Below, piece by piece: positions 22,075-32,804 of a DNA stretch of 64,000 bases (position 1 is its first letter; every line of letters begins with the position of its first letter). The notes beneath the pieces are model-generated. The model did not search any database, was not told the DNA's origin, and was given only the letters and a program-made list of their open reading frames with translations. This DNA is from Codonopsis lanceolata (Eukaryota; Streptophyta; Magnoliopsida; Asterales; Campanulaceae), in contig CM028384.1 in NCBI GenBank assembly GCA_013146195.2, forward strand, positions 69,911,990 to 69,975,989, given 5' to 3'. The translations under genes and the position numbers were made by a program.

Positions 22075-23456
22075 ATGGCACAAACACACTACATGCTGCC
22101 TACATCTAATGCGAACCACGTCCCAATATTGGACGAAGGCCATTTCGATGTATGGAAGGATAAGGTAATGCGTTTTATGAACTCTATTGACAACAGGTTA
22201 TGGAAGTGCGTTACTACGGGACAACATGTACCAATGAAGGCCAACCTTCTAGCCTCCATCATTTGGGAATCTGCAGGTTCCCAAAGAAGAATCGAGAATG
22301 GACAGAGGACGAAAACCGGTAGAGCTTGACAAGTAAGGCAATTAATATAATTACTAGCTCTCTAGACACAAGCACATACCGACAAGTGATTCGATGTACA
22401 AGCGCAAAGAGATGGGAAGCTCTTGTGGAATACTTGGAAGGAGACCAAGACACAAGAGATAACGATGAAAAGTACACATACATCCAGAAGTTTAATTCCT
22501 TCAAAAAGGATCCAAAGGAAACCTTGAGACAAGCATACGATCGCTTCAGTGAGGTAATAAATAGTTGTTTTTCTCTTGGTAAAACTTATGACAAAAAGGA
22601 AATGAACATGAGGTTTCTAGGCTCTCTAGGTAGCTTATGGCATGTCAAGACCACGGCTATGAAAGAATCCAAAAACTTAAACGAGATGACTCTCCGTAGT
22701 CTCTACGCAAGTTTGAAGGTTTATGTGCTCGAAGTAAATCAAGCTCTAGAGCAAGACAAACAATTCAGAACTGTGTCCTTGCCAGCCATGGTCCAAGAAG
22801 AAATCACTGTTGAAAACAAACCTTCCACTTCCTCCTATGAAAACGAACAAGAAGAAATCACTATTGAAAACAAACCTTCCACTTCCTCCTGTGAAAACGA
22901 TTTTCTCTCAGATGAACAATTTGCTATGTTTGTAAAACGTTTTCAAAAATTTGCAAAATATGGAAGGAAGAACACACACCAACAACCTTTTAGAAAAACT
23001 GGTGAAAGCTCATCTAAAGAAGAGCTTGTGTGTTACAACTGTAGAAAACCTAGTCATTTTGCCTCCAAATGTCCAAAGCCAAAATTTGAAGCATACCGAA
23101 AACCCACTTATAGAAAATTTCAAAAACAAAAAGGTATGTTGGCTGAAGACATTGAAGACAAACAGGTTGCTACATGGTTTGAGACTGATTCAGAAGAGGA
23201 AGAGGACGATTGTGAGCAAGCTAACATATGCTTAATAGCTCATGATTCAGGTCCCACCTATGACTCTGAAAATGAAGTCGAAATCTCACCTAGTCCCTTG
23301 GATAAAAGTGAGACCAACAGTGACAGCTTCAGTAAGGAAGAACTTCTCAAGGATAATCAAGATATGCTTGAAGAATTTAATTCCTTTAGAGTAGCCTATG
23401 TTAAACTTGCCAAGAACTGCGGAGAAACTTATCGCGAGAAATCTCGATGGCGGTGA
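22075..23456 (+). pseudogene. copia gag (capsid and zinc knuckle), frameshifted
   Basis: Starts with ATG 55 bp after the primer-binding site (MAQTHYMLPTSNANH). The first 80 or so codons hold the N-terminal capsid motif (FDVWKDKVMRFMNS). The frame then changes, with a TAG, between about 22290 and 22330. The rest runs open to a TGA at 23454-23456 and includes capsid core sequence (LRQAYDRFSEVINSCFSLGK) and a CCHC zinc knuckle, CYNCRKPSHFASKC, about three-fifths of the way along. A direct duplication within gag, 22797-22890, repeats QEEIT(V/I)ENKPSTSS. Gag would form the virus-like particle and bind element RNA. Inactive because of the frameshift. Confidence 0.9.
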
Positions 23457-24847
23457 GATTCAAACTCTCAATAGCATCAACAAGAAAGTATCAAGCTCAA
23501 AGGAGAAAACAAATTCCTTTGTGACAAAATTGAATGTCTATCGAGCACATCAAAGGACTTGACCTAGAGAAAATTGCCTTGCAAAAGACAATTGACTCAC
23601 AGGCGACTCGCGACTCAAAGATGCCTTGAAGAAATCCTTTCAAGCCAAAAATCTAGTAATGATAAATCTGGCATAGGATATTCAGATGAGCCCTTTATGA
23701 CATTCCCATCAGTCACAGAGAAAGGTGAATCCTCAGGAGCGCTAATGATATCTCTTTCTCTAAGCAGGACATTCGGAAATAAGGAAACAAGGCCTTGGCT
23801 ATTCAAGTGTTCCTTATGTTTACCCCAAAGTTCAGAAAGGAAAAGCCAAGATGACTGATTCAAATGAGAAACCTGAGAAAGTAACGGTAGAGAAACTAAA
23901 GTCGCATCGGCAACAACTCGCTAAGGCAAAGTCTGGGCGGTAGACCTACTAAATCTCTACCGGTAACTATCAAGTTTGTCTATGAAACAGCAAGGCTCCT
24001 GTACCTGTTGAAAGTAAACTTAAAGGTATCTACCGAATCCTCCTAAAAGGGTAATCAACAGACAAGCTAAAGCTAAGTGCGGTGATAACCTACCTAGGAA
24101 GATTCAAAAGAAACCAATTAAGTCTACCGTCAACAAGCAAAATTGAACCAAGAATGAATGTCAAGAAAAGGGATAATCATAATCACTCTTCGGTAAAGCC
24201 GCGACAGCAGTTCTCTATGGAATTTCCACTTATGTCATTCTTGCAATTGCCTAGCCATCGGCCCCGAGAATGCATGCTGCTAAGGTTCACTCCAAGATCG
24301 AGAGACCTAGTTCTCTCAAGGTTAGGAGGTATGGGTTCCAAAGGTTGCTAATCCTTAGGACCCAAAAAGAAAATAAAGGGACCTTGTTGCTTTAAATCTT
24401 TTTCGAGAATGCTTCATGGCTATAGAATCGAGAAAACAAAGACATCGGTACGGGCGGTGGGCGCTCAAGACACATGACGAGGAAAGAAGTCTACTTACGG
24501 ATATAGGCTGAAGCGAAAGGACCCACTTGTTATTTTCGGAGACAATGCAAGAGGAAAGACAATTGGATATGGCTCAATCACTAGAGAAGTCTCTCCATCA
24601 ACAAAGTCTCTCTAGTGAGTGGCTTAAAGCACAATCTTTTGAGCATATCCCAGTGCGACAAAGGATTACTATGCCAATTCAACTCCAACGGTGCCTCATC
24701 AAAGACAGTGAATCTGCTCTACAATCTTGGCCAGGCAATAGACAAGGAAGCGTCTATGTCGTGGACTTAAATCTTCTAGGGAGATTCTCAAGCCTTTGCC
24801 TAGTAGCTAACAACGTTAAGTGACAGCAGGAACCTCTTCAACCCCAT
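23457..24847 (+). pseudogene. Sirevirus gag end/protease region, heavily broken
   Basis: Between gag and integrase, where protease and the integrase N-terminus should lie. Only short open stretches remain in shifting frames. I cannot place a protease active site. Sequence here shows many short indels, in line with the rest of this copy. Confidence 0.55.
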
Positions 24848-27420
24848 ATGAGATCTCTTTGGAACAATCCCTTTCTGATGGTCGGTATTTACGGAGACAA
24901 GTATACACTTGTAGTAGTTGGCGACTACTCTAGGTTCACAGTTGAAACAATGACATCAAAAGATGAGGCGTATGATCTAGTCACTTGCTCTTTTCGAAGA
25001 CTTCAAACTCAAAAGCTTGAAGACATTAGTGACATAAGATCAGACAATGACACTGAATTCAAGAACAATGGTGTAGAAAGATATTGTGATGACCACGGGA
25101 TCGGCCACAACTTCTCTGTTGCCGGAACTCCTCAACAAAATGGTGTAGCTGAACGGAAGAAACGAGAACGATTGAAGCGGCAAGAACAATCTGGCGAGAA
25201 GCTAAACTTCAAAGTACACAGGCGGCGAGTCAACTCTGCATGTTTTACCCGAGCAGATCCACAGTAAACAAGTTTCATAACAAAACTCCATATGAAATAT
25301 GGAGGAAGAAACCCCAACATAGGATTTCTTAAAATCTTCGGTTTGTAAATGTTTTATTCTTCATAATGGAAAAGAATATAGAGGAAAATTTGATGCAAAA
25401 TCGAGACGAAGGAATTTTTAAGGGTATTCCAAACATTCAAAAGCATTTCGCATTTTCAGTAAAACTCATTTAAAAATTTTAGAATTTGTGCATGTTTCTT
25501 TTGATGAATATGACTTGTTAGAGCCTAGAAAGGCTCTGAATGTTGCTAATGATTCTGATAATGATGAGGCAGTACAAATACAACATCTACTTCCACTCCT
25601 CATCGAGAAAATGACAGCTGAGACCCTTCAGTACCGCTAACCCTTCAGCGGAGACTTGAACTCTGCCGATACCGGTTCAACTCTTACGTTGACCCAGAAC
25701 CCATCTCTTCTGTTTTACCCCAAACACCTTTGCAGATCACTCATCCTTCTTGTTCACGGAGAAAATGAAGGTTTTGAAGATCCTATCTCTTGAACGGATT
25801 TTGGTGAATCTCCTCTCAACCTACTCGAGAATTCTTAAGGGAAGAACCCACGAGAAGTGATCTTCCTCCAACCATTATTGAAAAAGAGATCATCCTATTT
25901 CTCAAATCATTGGTGATCTCAACACGAGAGTTCGTCGAGAAATAAAGTTCGAGAAGAGACTATGTTTGCATATGCATTCGTATCGAACTTCGAGCCAAAG
26001 ATTGATGAAGCTATCGAAGATCATAAGCTGGATTGAAGCTATGCAAGAAAAGTGAACGGTTTGAAAGATGCAAGGTGTGGAGCTTAGTTCAAAGGCCGTG
26101 ATCATCGGTTATCGGCACCAAATGGGTTTTCGAAACAAAGAGATGAAGATGGAAATGTCACGAGAACAAAGCTAGGCGGTTGCTCAAGGCTACCGACGAG
26201 GAAGAAGGAATTGACTTCGATGAAACATTTGCTCTGTTGCTAGATTAGAGGCAATCGGACTCTTTCTAGCCTATGCCTCGTTCATGGACTTCAAAGTGTA
26301 TCGGATGGATGTAAAGAGTGCCTTTCGAATGGTGATCTTCAAGAAGCGGTATCGTTGAGCGACCTCGAGGATTTGTCATTCAAGACAAAGCTGGATCATG
26401 TCTACCGACTCAAGAAAGCTCTCTATGGCCTAAAGCAAGCTCCAGGCTTGGTATGAAACTCTATCAAGTTCTTAATAGAACAAGGATTCGTGAGAGGAAG
26501 GATAGACACTACCTTATTCATCCTCAAGCACAAAGGTCATTCTCTTACGTACAAATCTATGTGGGCGATATCATCTTTGGATCAACTAACCAAAGCATTA
26601 AAGATTCGAAAAGCGATGAAAAGCAAGTTCGAGATGAGCATGATGGGTGAACTTACCTACTTTCTAGAATTTGCAATTCAACGGACTTCGGCGGAATCTT
26701 CATCGGCCAAACCAAATATGCAAAGGAACTAATCAAAATTTGGTCTTGATTCGGCTAAAGGATTTGAGACTCCAATGTCTACCGGCCCATCGACAAAAAG
26801 ATGAAAAGGAAAGCAAGAGACATGACCAAGTATGCAGGAATCATAGGTTCACTTCTTTACCTTCTTGCTAGTAGACGACATTATGTTTTTGTTTGTGTTT
26901 GTGCAAGATTTCGAGGCAGATCAAAGGAATCACATTTGCTTGCTGCCAAGCGTATCATCGGATATGTTTCAACAACAACAAATCTAGGCATCGGTATTCC
27001 AAACACAACAACGATCTAGTTGGATACTCGGATGATTATGCGACTGTAAAGTGGCAGAACACCGATGGGACTTGTCAATTCCTTGGAAATAGACTTGTCT
27101 CATGGTCTTGCGAAACAAGTTCAGTTGCAAACTCAACCACGAGGCGAATACATTGCCCGGCGTTGCTCCTCTCTCTATGGATGAAGCAACAACTAGTGGA
27201 CTACAAGGCTGCAAATTGTCCAATTATGTGTGACAACACATCGCAATTCATCTCCAAAAATCGATGATGCACTTTCGAAGACAAAAGCACATTGATATCC
27301 GTTATCACTTCCTCAAAGATCATGTGGAGAAAGGTAACATCGATGCGGAATATGTTCCAAGCGAGCATCAATTGGCGACATTCTCCTGAAAACATTTGGA
27401 TGCCACGGGTTGCTTATTTA
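24848..27420 (+). pseudogene. copia integrase, reverse transcriptase and RNase H, heavily broken
   Basis: Integrase core is seen at 24848-25267 (VVGDYSRFT, SDNDTEFKNNGVERYC, TPQQNGVAERK). A degraded linker follows to about 26100. RT pieces span 26110-26730 (TKWVF, the MDFKVY region, LKKALYGLKQAPG, LTYFLEF). RNase H pieces span 26800-27420 (GSLLYLLASRR, ANSTTRR, CDNTSQFISKN). Frame changes occur every few tens of codons, so no enzyme could be made. Compared with the sister fragment at 602-1731, this copy has far more one- to three-base indels. Confidence 0.88.
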
Positions 27421-27639
27421 AGGAGAAATCTTGGTATGATTGATCCTCTTGCTTAATTTCAAAGTTTTATTACTTTTCTTTCATACCGGTAGACTTAGTT
27501 TTAGGCCGACCGAAGGCGTAAGTTTCCATGAGCGGAAGACTTAAAGGTTAGTATCTTTACTTAGTCTATTTTTTTAAAGGGTTTCTAAAGCAATAAAGGG
27601 TGTCAAGGATAAAATTTGGTACTTAGAAAATATCTTAAA

Positions 27640-27739
27640 NNNNNNNNNNNNNNNNNNNNNNNNNNNNNNNNNNNNNNNNNNNNNNNNNNNNNNNNNNNNN
27701 NNNNNNNNNNNNNNNNNNNNNNNNNNNNNNNNNNNNNNN
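27640..27739. other. assembly gap, 100 N
   Basis: Exactly 100 N, the usual placeholder for a gap of unknown size. The 3' end and 3' LTR of the Sirevirus element are missing here, and the sequence to the right need not be adjacent. Confidence 0.99.
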
Positions 27740-30050
27740 TTCAATTTTCGGCTTCAAAAAGGGAAAGAGAGATGCTTGTTTTAGTAAGAGACATATTAAT
27801 TTTTGTTCTTCAAAAAATCGTAAAAAGAATTATTCTCTTCATTCTCTTATGCAATAAATCAAATATAGGTGAATTTGACAAACTTTCTCCTTCTAGAGTT
27901 TTCACTTATTGGAGTTTGTGAACCTGATCCAGTCCCATGGCTTGAACCTCATGTCCCTCCCTCTAGTAAATTTACAAACAATTGTTTTAGTTATCCTTTT
28001 CATGGTGGAATGTTTAAATGGTTTTTGGTCCCTCATGTAGAAATGGTTTATGTTTGGCTCTTGCATATCTTTTGAGGACTCTTGTTCGCAACAAAGCATA
28101 TGTATATGATTTTTCACTTTAGTTTATTCCATTTTTTTATCATTAGAGCTATTAATAAGGTAAGAAAAGTCCTAGATTTTTAGTTTCTGCAGAACACCAC
28201 TTATCATCATCAAATGAACTGCTCAATATAAGAAAACAACTAGGGCAATTTTTACTTTCATACTAAAACAATCGTCATTCATTGTTATGGTTAAACCAAG
28301 AAAACCAAGAAAGGGGTAATGATAAAATTTAACAAAATATCAAATGATAGAAAATTTGAGAAATTGTACCTCAAAAACTAAAAATTGAAGATCTCTTCGC
28401 TGGATTGAAAGGGGAGGGTAAAATCACTGCTTTTGTGTTATCTTTCTCTCTCTCTTGAACATCTCTTCCTCAATGAGGGCATTTTGCGCAGCGCTACCTC
28501 TGGAATTTTTGTCCTATGAGGGAAGGAGGAGGCATATGGCAGTGAGGGTTTTGTTGTTGAGAAGAGTAGTTTGGGGAGATAAACCGAGGAAGATGGTGGG
28601 GGAGAAAGAGAGAAACTGGGAAGGAAAGAACAAAGAAGACTGACGGTTGAGAAGAGAGAGAAGTGAGGGAACGAAGCAACTGTTCATGCTAGAGTCACCC
28701 GATCTCGTTGCGATCCATTTGTCGGGTTATAGGGATTGAGTGTGGAATTGAGTCCATTGTGTGGTTGAGTTAGAAAAAGACTCCAAAACCACTTTTGGAG
28801 TGTTGATAAAATGGTCACTGTGGACGCCTAAGCTCTATAAATTGGAAATTCTATATGCCAAGAAGTTAGACAGAACTTTTCAAGAACATGTAAATGTTTC
28901 TTTATTCATTTTCGAATGGATCCTAATAATTAATTATTGCTTTCTTCAATGGTAGAATTGACGATTACAACCCATTACTCATTAATCCACCCAACCCACT
29001 ACCCATTTCATCCAAGAATTTTTGTAAATTTATGTTTTTGGGAGAAAAGATAAGTTACCCCAAACTGTTTGACATTTGAAATCTTATATGCTTGACATGT
29101 TTCAACCTCATTACTAATTTCTACCAACCCTAACCCACCCAATTGTCAAACATATTTCTCAAGGTAGCCTCGTGATCCCCAATCGCCTCTTTAACCCAAC
29201 CTTGTATTGAACCGAAGCATTAACTCTAATCCGCTGCACCACATCGGTGGTGGATTATATTACACCTCTAATCGTCCGGTTCGCTCAATGGTATATATAT
29301 AAATACAAAATACTAGTACAAGAAATATGTTTATAACATAAGTAAAGGGTAAAAATGAAATGTTATACAAATCGTAAGCATAATTTTTGAAAGTAGACTG
29401 TTAAAGTGGAACATCTAAAAAAATAAAAATAGAACTCTCTCCGTTTTTACAAAAATACTAGTACAAGAAATATGTTTATAATGATTTTTTTTGTCAGAAA
29501 CGGAGGAAGAGTAGTAATAAAATTGTTCCAAGTTTCAATTACTCTAGCACAAGAAATAGTGTGATATTTTATAAGGGTATATATAGACTCAACGTATATA
29601 GTTTCTTAAATATGTTATTGCTATCACTTAGGGTTTGACATAAGACAAACTCAACAGCGCCATAAATGGAGTAGAGATCACTTTATTGTCTTTTACAACC
29701 AATGTAGTTCGTTCCAAAAAAAAAAGAAGTCGCATTTTTAAATTAAAGCTACAAATCAAAATGATTTTTTTTTCTTTTCATTCCAATATATTCGTCTAAT
29801 ATGTCATGCAAAAATATAAACTCCTGCAACTTCATTGCAATTTAATGGAAATATAGACAAAAAAAAGTAGAATATTAAACCGTTTAACTTGTCAAATTTC
29901 AAATTGAAAAAACATACTTGAATAAAGAGAATACTCTTTCTATTAGAAAAGAACGGATCAAACACGAACCTCACGAACGCAACAAACTCGATTACCCTGA
30001 TAACATGTCAAATCTTTTATGTGAGGTGTTATTTATTTGATTAACAAATA
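27740..30050. other. intergenic, no gene recognised
   Basis: AT-rich. A short direct duplication of ACTAGTACAAGAAATATGTT occurs at about 29310 and 29457. A G/A-rich patch at 28500-28680 looks leader-like but has no recognisable coding exon. No LTR matching the Sirevirus 5' LTR is seen just after the gap. Confidence 0.4.
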
Positions 30051-30227
30051 CTTCTTACGTTCCGTGTAAATAATTCACTATTTTATTTTAAAATATTTCA
30101 GTTAAAGAGTTTATTTTAAAAAAGTAATGAATAAAAATATCATTTTATTACTAATAAGCTATTAAAAATGTATTTTTTTAAAAAAAATTGACTTTCAAAC
30201 AGAAAGTCTTATTCTAAACGCAGGAAG
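30051..30227. mobile_element. Stowaway-like MITE (diverged)
   Basis: A 177-bp block with imperfect inverted ends (CTTCTTACGTTC... and ...AACGCAGGAAG) and TA on both sides (30049-30050, 30228-30229), the target duplication of Tc1/mariner-type MITEs. Contains no genes. Confidence 0.6.
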
Positions 30228-30716
30228 TAAAAAATGAAATGTCAAACACATCGCTATTTAATTAAGAAGTCTTTTATCCGAAATTTGAAAGTCAATTAAA
30301 GTGGTCTTATTCAAAACTCACCACCATTGTATTGATTTATAAGGAGAACGAGACTGATAATTAATTATCTCTGTCATAAGCTTTTATTCTCCATCTAGGA
30401 TGCGACTGTGTCACATTCTCTTTGCCTACCAACAAATTGACCCCAACCAAAATTTCAACAGAATGTTTTTTTATATTTAAAAAATTTCAGAATTGACCCC
30501 AACCTAAATTTCAGCCGATCAAAGCCAATTATTAGGCTGTCTTTATTAGACGATCAAGTAATTAATATCTGCCAAACAATAATTAGCCGTTGAATCCGTC
30601 CTTTGTCAACCCCCCAAAAAAGGATAAAGATTAAGATTGAAACCACCCTTTGACTGCTCCCGACATCGCCCACTTTGGAGTTTGGACTCTTTCTTTGTCT
30701 CTCATTCATGCTTAAA

Positions 30717-30729
30717 ACTATAAATACAT
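30717..30729 (+). promoter_or_regulatory. TATA box of SSL pseudogene
   Basis: ACTATAAATACAT about 80 bp before the ATG. The same TATAAATACAT is found before the other two SSL copies (63433-63444 and, on the minus strand, 41119-41131). Sequence around and upstream of it (30380-30800) matches 63140-63500. Confidence 0.7.
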
Positions 30730-30805
30730 TCATGGCCATAACGGTACGGTCACATAGTTAACGACACTCGTAGCTAAATAGCAACAAGATAATAAACATA
30801 CCCTC

Positions 30806-31970
30806 ATGGCGAGATCCAACATCCTTCTGGCATTATTCGTTATCGTTTTAATCTTCTTTTCTTCGTCTCCTACTGTTTCATCTCGTCCCACAATTCAAAA
30901 TCTGCCCGTGCCATCGTTGGGTCCTCATAACTTTGCTTTCGACTCCTTAGGTAACTAGCTCCCCAAAATTCTAGAAATAGATTTGTCGACTTTGCCTACA
31001 CCTCCCCAAATAGGTAACTAGCTCCCTAACTCAATGATTTAAAAGTTTTATTTTTATTTTTTTGTATGTTAGCTACAGGCAATTATGATGTATTATCAAC
31101 AACAAACCTATATATTTGTTTCAGGACGAGATCACAATGTGATGGCGTTAAAACCCTCAACTTGTTATCAACTTGCGGCAGGCCCTTAGCTTTGGCATTT
31201 TTCCATCGCACCAGACAGCTCTTCATAGCTGATGCCACTTTAGGATTGTTTGTGGTTGGACGTAATGGAGGTCGTGCTACCCAACTTGCCACAAGTGCAG
31301 GTGGAGTCCCATTTACATTCACAGTCGGTCTAGATGTTGATCAATCTTCCGGAAATGTTTACTTCACTGATGCAAGTTCAACGGCTGGAATTGAGTATGT
31401 TCAATTCACCTAGCTACATCTTTTTTATCTTAATCTTTTTAAATTTGCAACATGTACACATGTGTTTACAATTTTCTCACTCGATTACTCCCTTGTGCGT
31501 ACAGCAATGTTCCCTTGATACTTTCCACTCACGATTCAACTGGGCGCTTGCTTAAATATGATCGGAAGACAAGAAGAGTATCGATTTTACTAAGCGGCAT
31601 TGCTGGGGCAGCTGGAGTGGCTATTAGTAAAGATGGTTCATTCCTCCTTGTAACAGAATTTGTAGATTCGAGAATTCTAAAGTATTGGCTAAGAGGTCCC
31701 AAAGCAAACACCGAAGAGGTTATATTACAAATCACGGCTGGAATTCCCGATAACATAAGGAGGATAGAGTCTGGAGACTTTTGGGTGGCCTTGACGAGTT
31801 CAAAGGGTCAACTCCTCGGGATTAGAATTAACGGTTCTGGCAATATTCTGGAAACATTAACTTTCAGCCCACAGTTTCAGGCTCCATTTCTTGCAGAAGT
31901 TCAACAACACAGAGACACCATCTATCAAGGGTCACTTATGGGAGCCAATGTTGGAGTCCACCGAACTTGA
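30806..31970 (+). pseudogene. strictosidine-synthase-like pseudogene (SSL copy 1)
   Basis: Same three-exon layout as the intact copy at 39786-40980: exon 1 30806-31013, exon 2 31125-31394 (270 bp, equal to the intact gene), exon 3 31505-31970. Exon 1 encodes a signal peptide and LPVPSLGPHNFAFDSL. Then 48 bp present in the other copies, covering the RGPYTGVMDGRILMY region, are replaced by 14 bp, which shifts the frame and brings a TAG at 30956-30958 after 50 codons. The 14 bp copy sequence from the start of intron 1. Using the copied splice donor would also give a shifted frame and an early stop. Exons 2 and 3 remain open, with Cys and STCGRP conserved, so inactivation looks recent. Function of the family: see the intact copy. 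Confidence 0.92.
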
Positions 31971-31991
31971 TTGTCCTCGAATTCCCATTCT

Positions 31992-32014
31992 AACAAAAGC
32001 ACCACGTGAAACGG
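31992..32014 (+). promoter_or_regulatory. conserved SSL 3' block with CACGTG
   Basis: ACAAAAGCACCACGTGAAAC lies 22 bp after the stop codon and recurs in the same place after the intact SSL gene (39714-39736, minus strand). The core CACGTG is a G-box; whether it acts as an enhancer or RNA element is unknown. Confidence 0.45.
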
Positions 32015-32331
32015 GCACTCAGCTACAAAGGCAGCAAAAGAGGCCTATGTTGATAGATTCATTTAATTTATTCGTTTGTATACATTGCACATTGTATTTC
32101 TCCTAAGAAAAATAAAAGCAAGAGATATTAAGCCACCAAGTTTAAAAGAACACAAGTACACAACCTACCTGACCCCATCAAAATGATTCTATAGCGAAGT
32201 GAAAGTTTTGCACCTAACAAAGTTCAAAAGTTTGAAAGACAACGTAAATGCACAGATGTGATCACATTTGCAGCCGAATATTAAAACAGTAAATGGCAAA
32301 TGGTGTAAACATTTCATACAAGAAAAATATA
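32015..32331. other. SSL pseudogene 3' flank
   Basis: AT-rich, includes AATAAAAG near 32110, a possible polyadenylation signal of the SSL copy. Ends in ATATA, the left target duplication of the copia element. Confidence 0.4.
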
Positions 32332-32512
32332 TGTTGTGAACGGGATGACTCGATTACTCTGGCATCTCAAAGCGGTCAAATCCAAAGGGGCAGTGCGAGC
32401 GCATCACGAAGGAAGAAAACGGATGAAGTCTCTATTCTCTTTGATTGATCTTGGATTACTCTGTTAATTGTTTGCAAAGTCTTCCGCTGTGCACAACAAC
32501 TCGTATCAGAGC
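32332..32512 (+). repeat. 5' LTR (internally deleted) and primer-binding site
   Basis: LTR 32332-32498, then TCGTATCAGAGC at 32501-32512, one base off the standard TGGTATCAGAGC. Against the 3' LTR (35887-36238) it lacks roughly 235 bp between GTCTCT and TATTCTCTTTG, where short direct repeats could have mediated the deletion. Confidence 0.8.
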
Positions 32513-32639
32513 ATAGGTCAACATGTCTGCTTCAGAGTAACTATACCAGAATTAATTTCAATAATTGGGTAAGTATTCTAAGTCCAACTCGTGATTTTAG
32601 ACATGTACTAGATGTTTCAAAAATTCTGATTTAATTGGG

Positions 32640-32804
32640 TGCGTTGGACTTAAACGGTTTTACCTATAAAGCTCAAGGTGCAGTAATGAAAGTAGTTAAG
32701 TGTGCATTAGTTGTTATGAACGGAAAAAAGGGCTCAAAAAACTTCTATAGGTTAATAGGGAGCACTGTTGTAGGTGGAGTCACATCTGAAGAATCTTAGG
32801 TAGA
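32640..32804 (+). pseudogene. copia pre-integrase fragment
   Basis: Reads LNGFTYKAQGAVMKVVKCAL then VVMNGKKGSKNFYRLIGSTV, the region just before the integrase zinc-binding domain in Tork-type copia. It is interrupted at 32805 by the solo LTR and resumes at about 34172 with HMRLGQMSERGMHKLHKRKL. Confidence 0.8.

Larger units (their letters stand above)
20836..27639 (+). mobile_element. degraded Sirevirus-type Ty1/copia element, 3' end in gap
   Basis: Contains a 5' LTR, a tRNA-Met-type primer-binding site, gag with a zinc knuckle, integrase, reverse transcriptase and RNase H in the copia order. The sequence enters the N gap before any 3' LTR is seen. The coding part has very many small insertions and deletions. 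The same family forms the fragment at 1-1731. Confidence 0.9.

Noticed and set aside
27740..28200. 3' LTR of the Sirevirus just after the gap
   Set aside because: No similarity to the 5' LTR at 20836-22005.
30951..30974. Mini-intron (GT...AG) that might rescue SSL copy 1
   Set aside because: 24 bp is too short for a plant intron, and using the donor with exon 2 gives a shifted frame and early stop.
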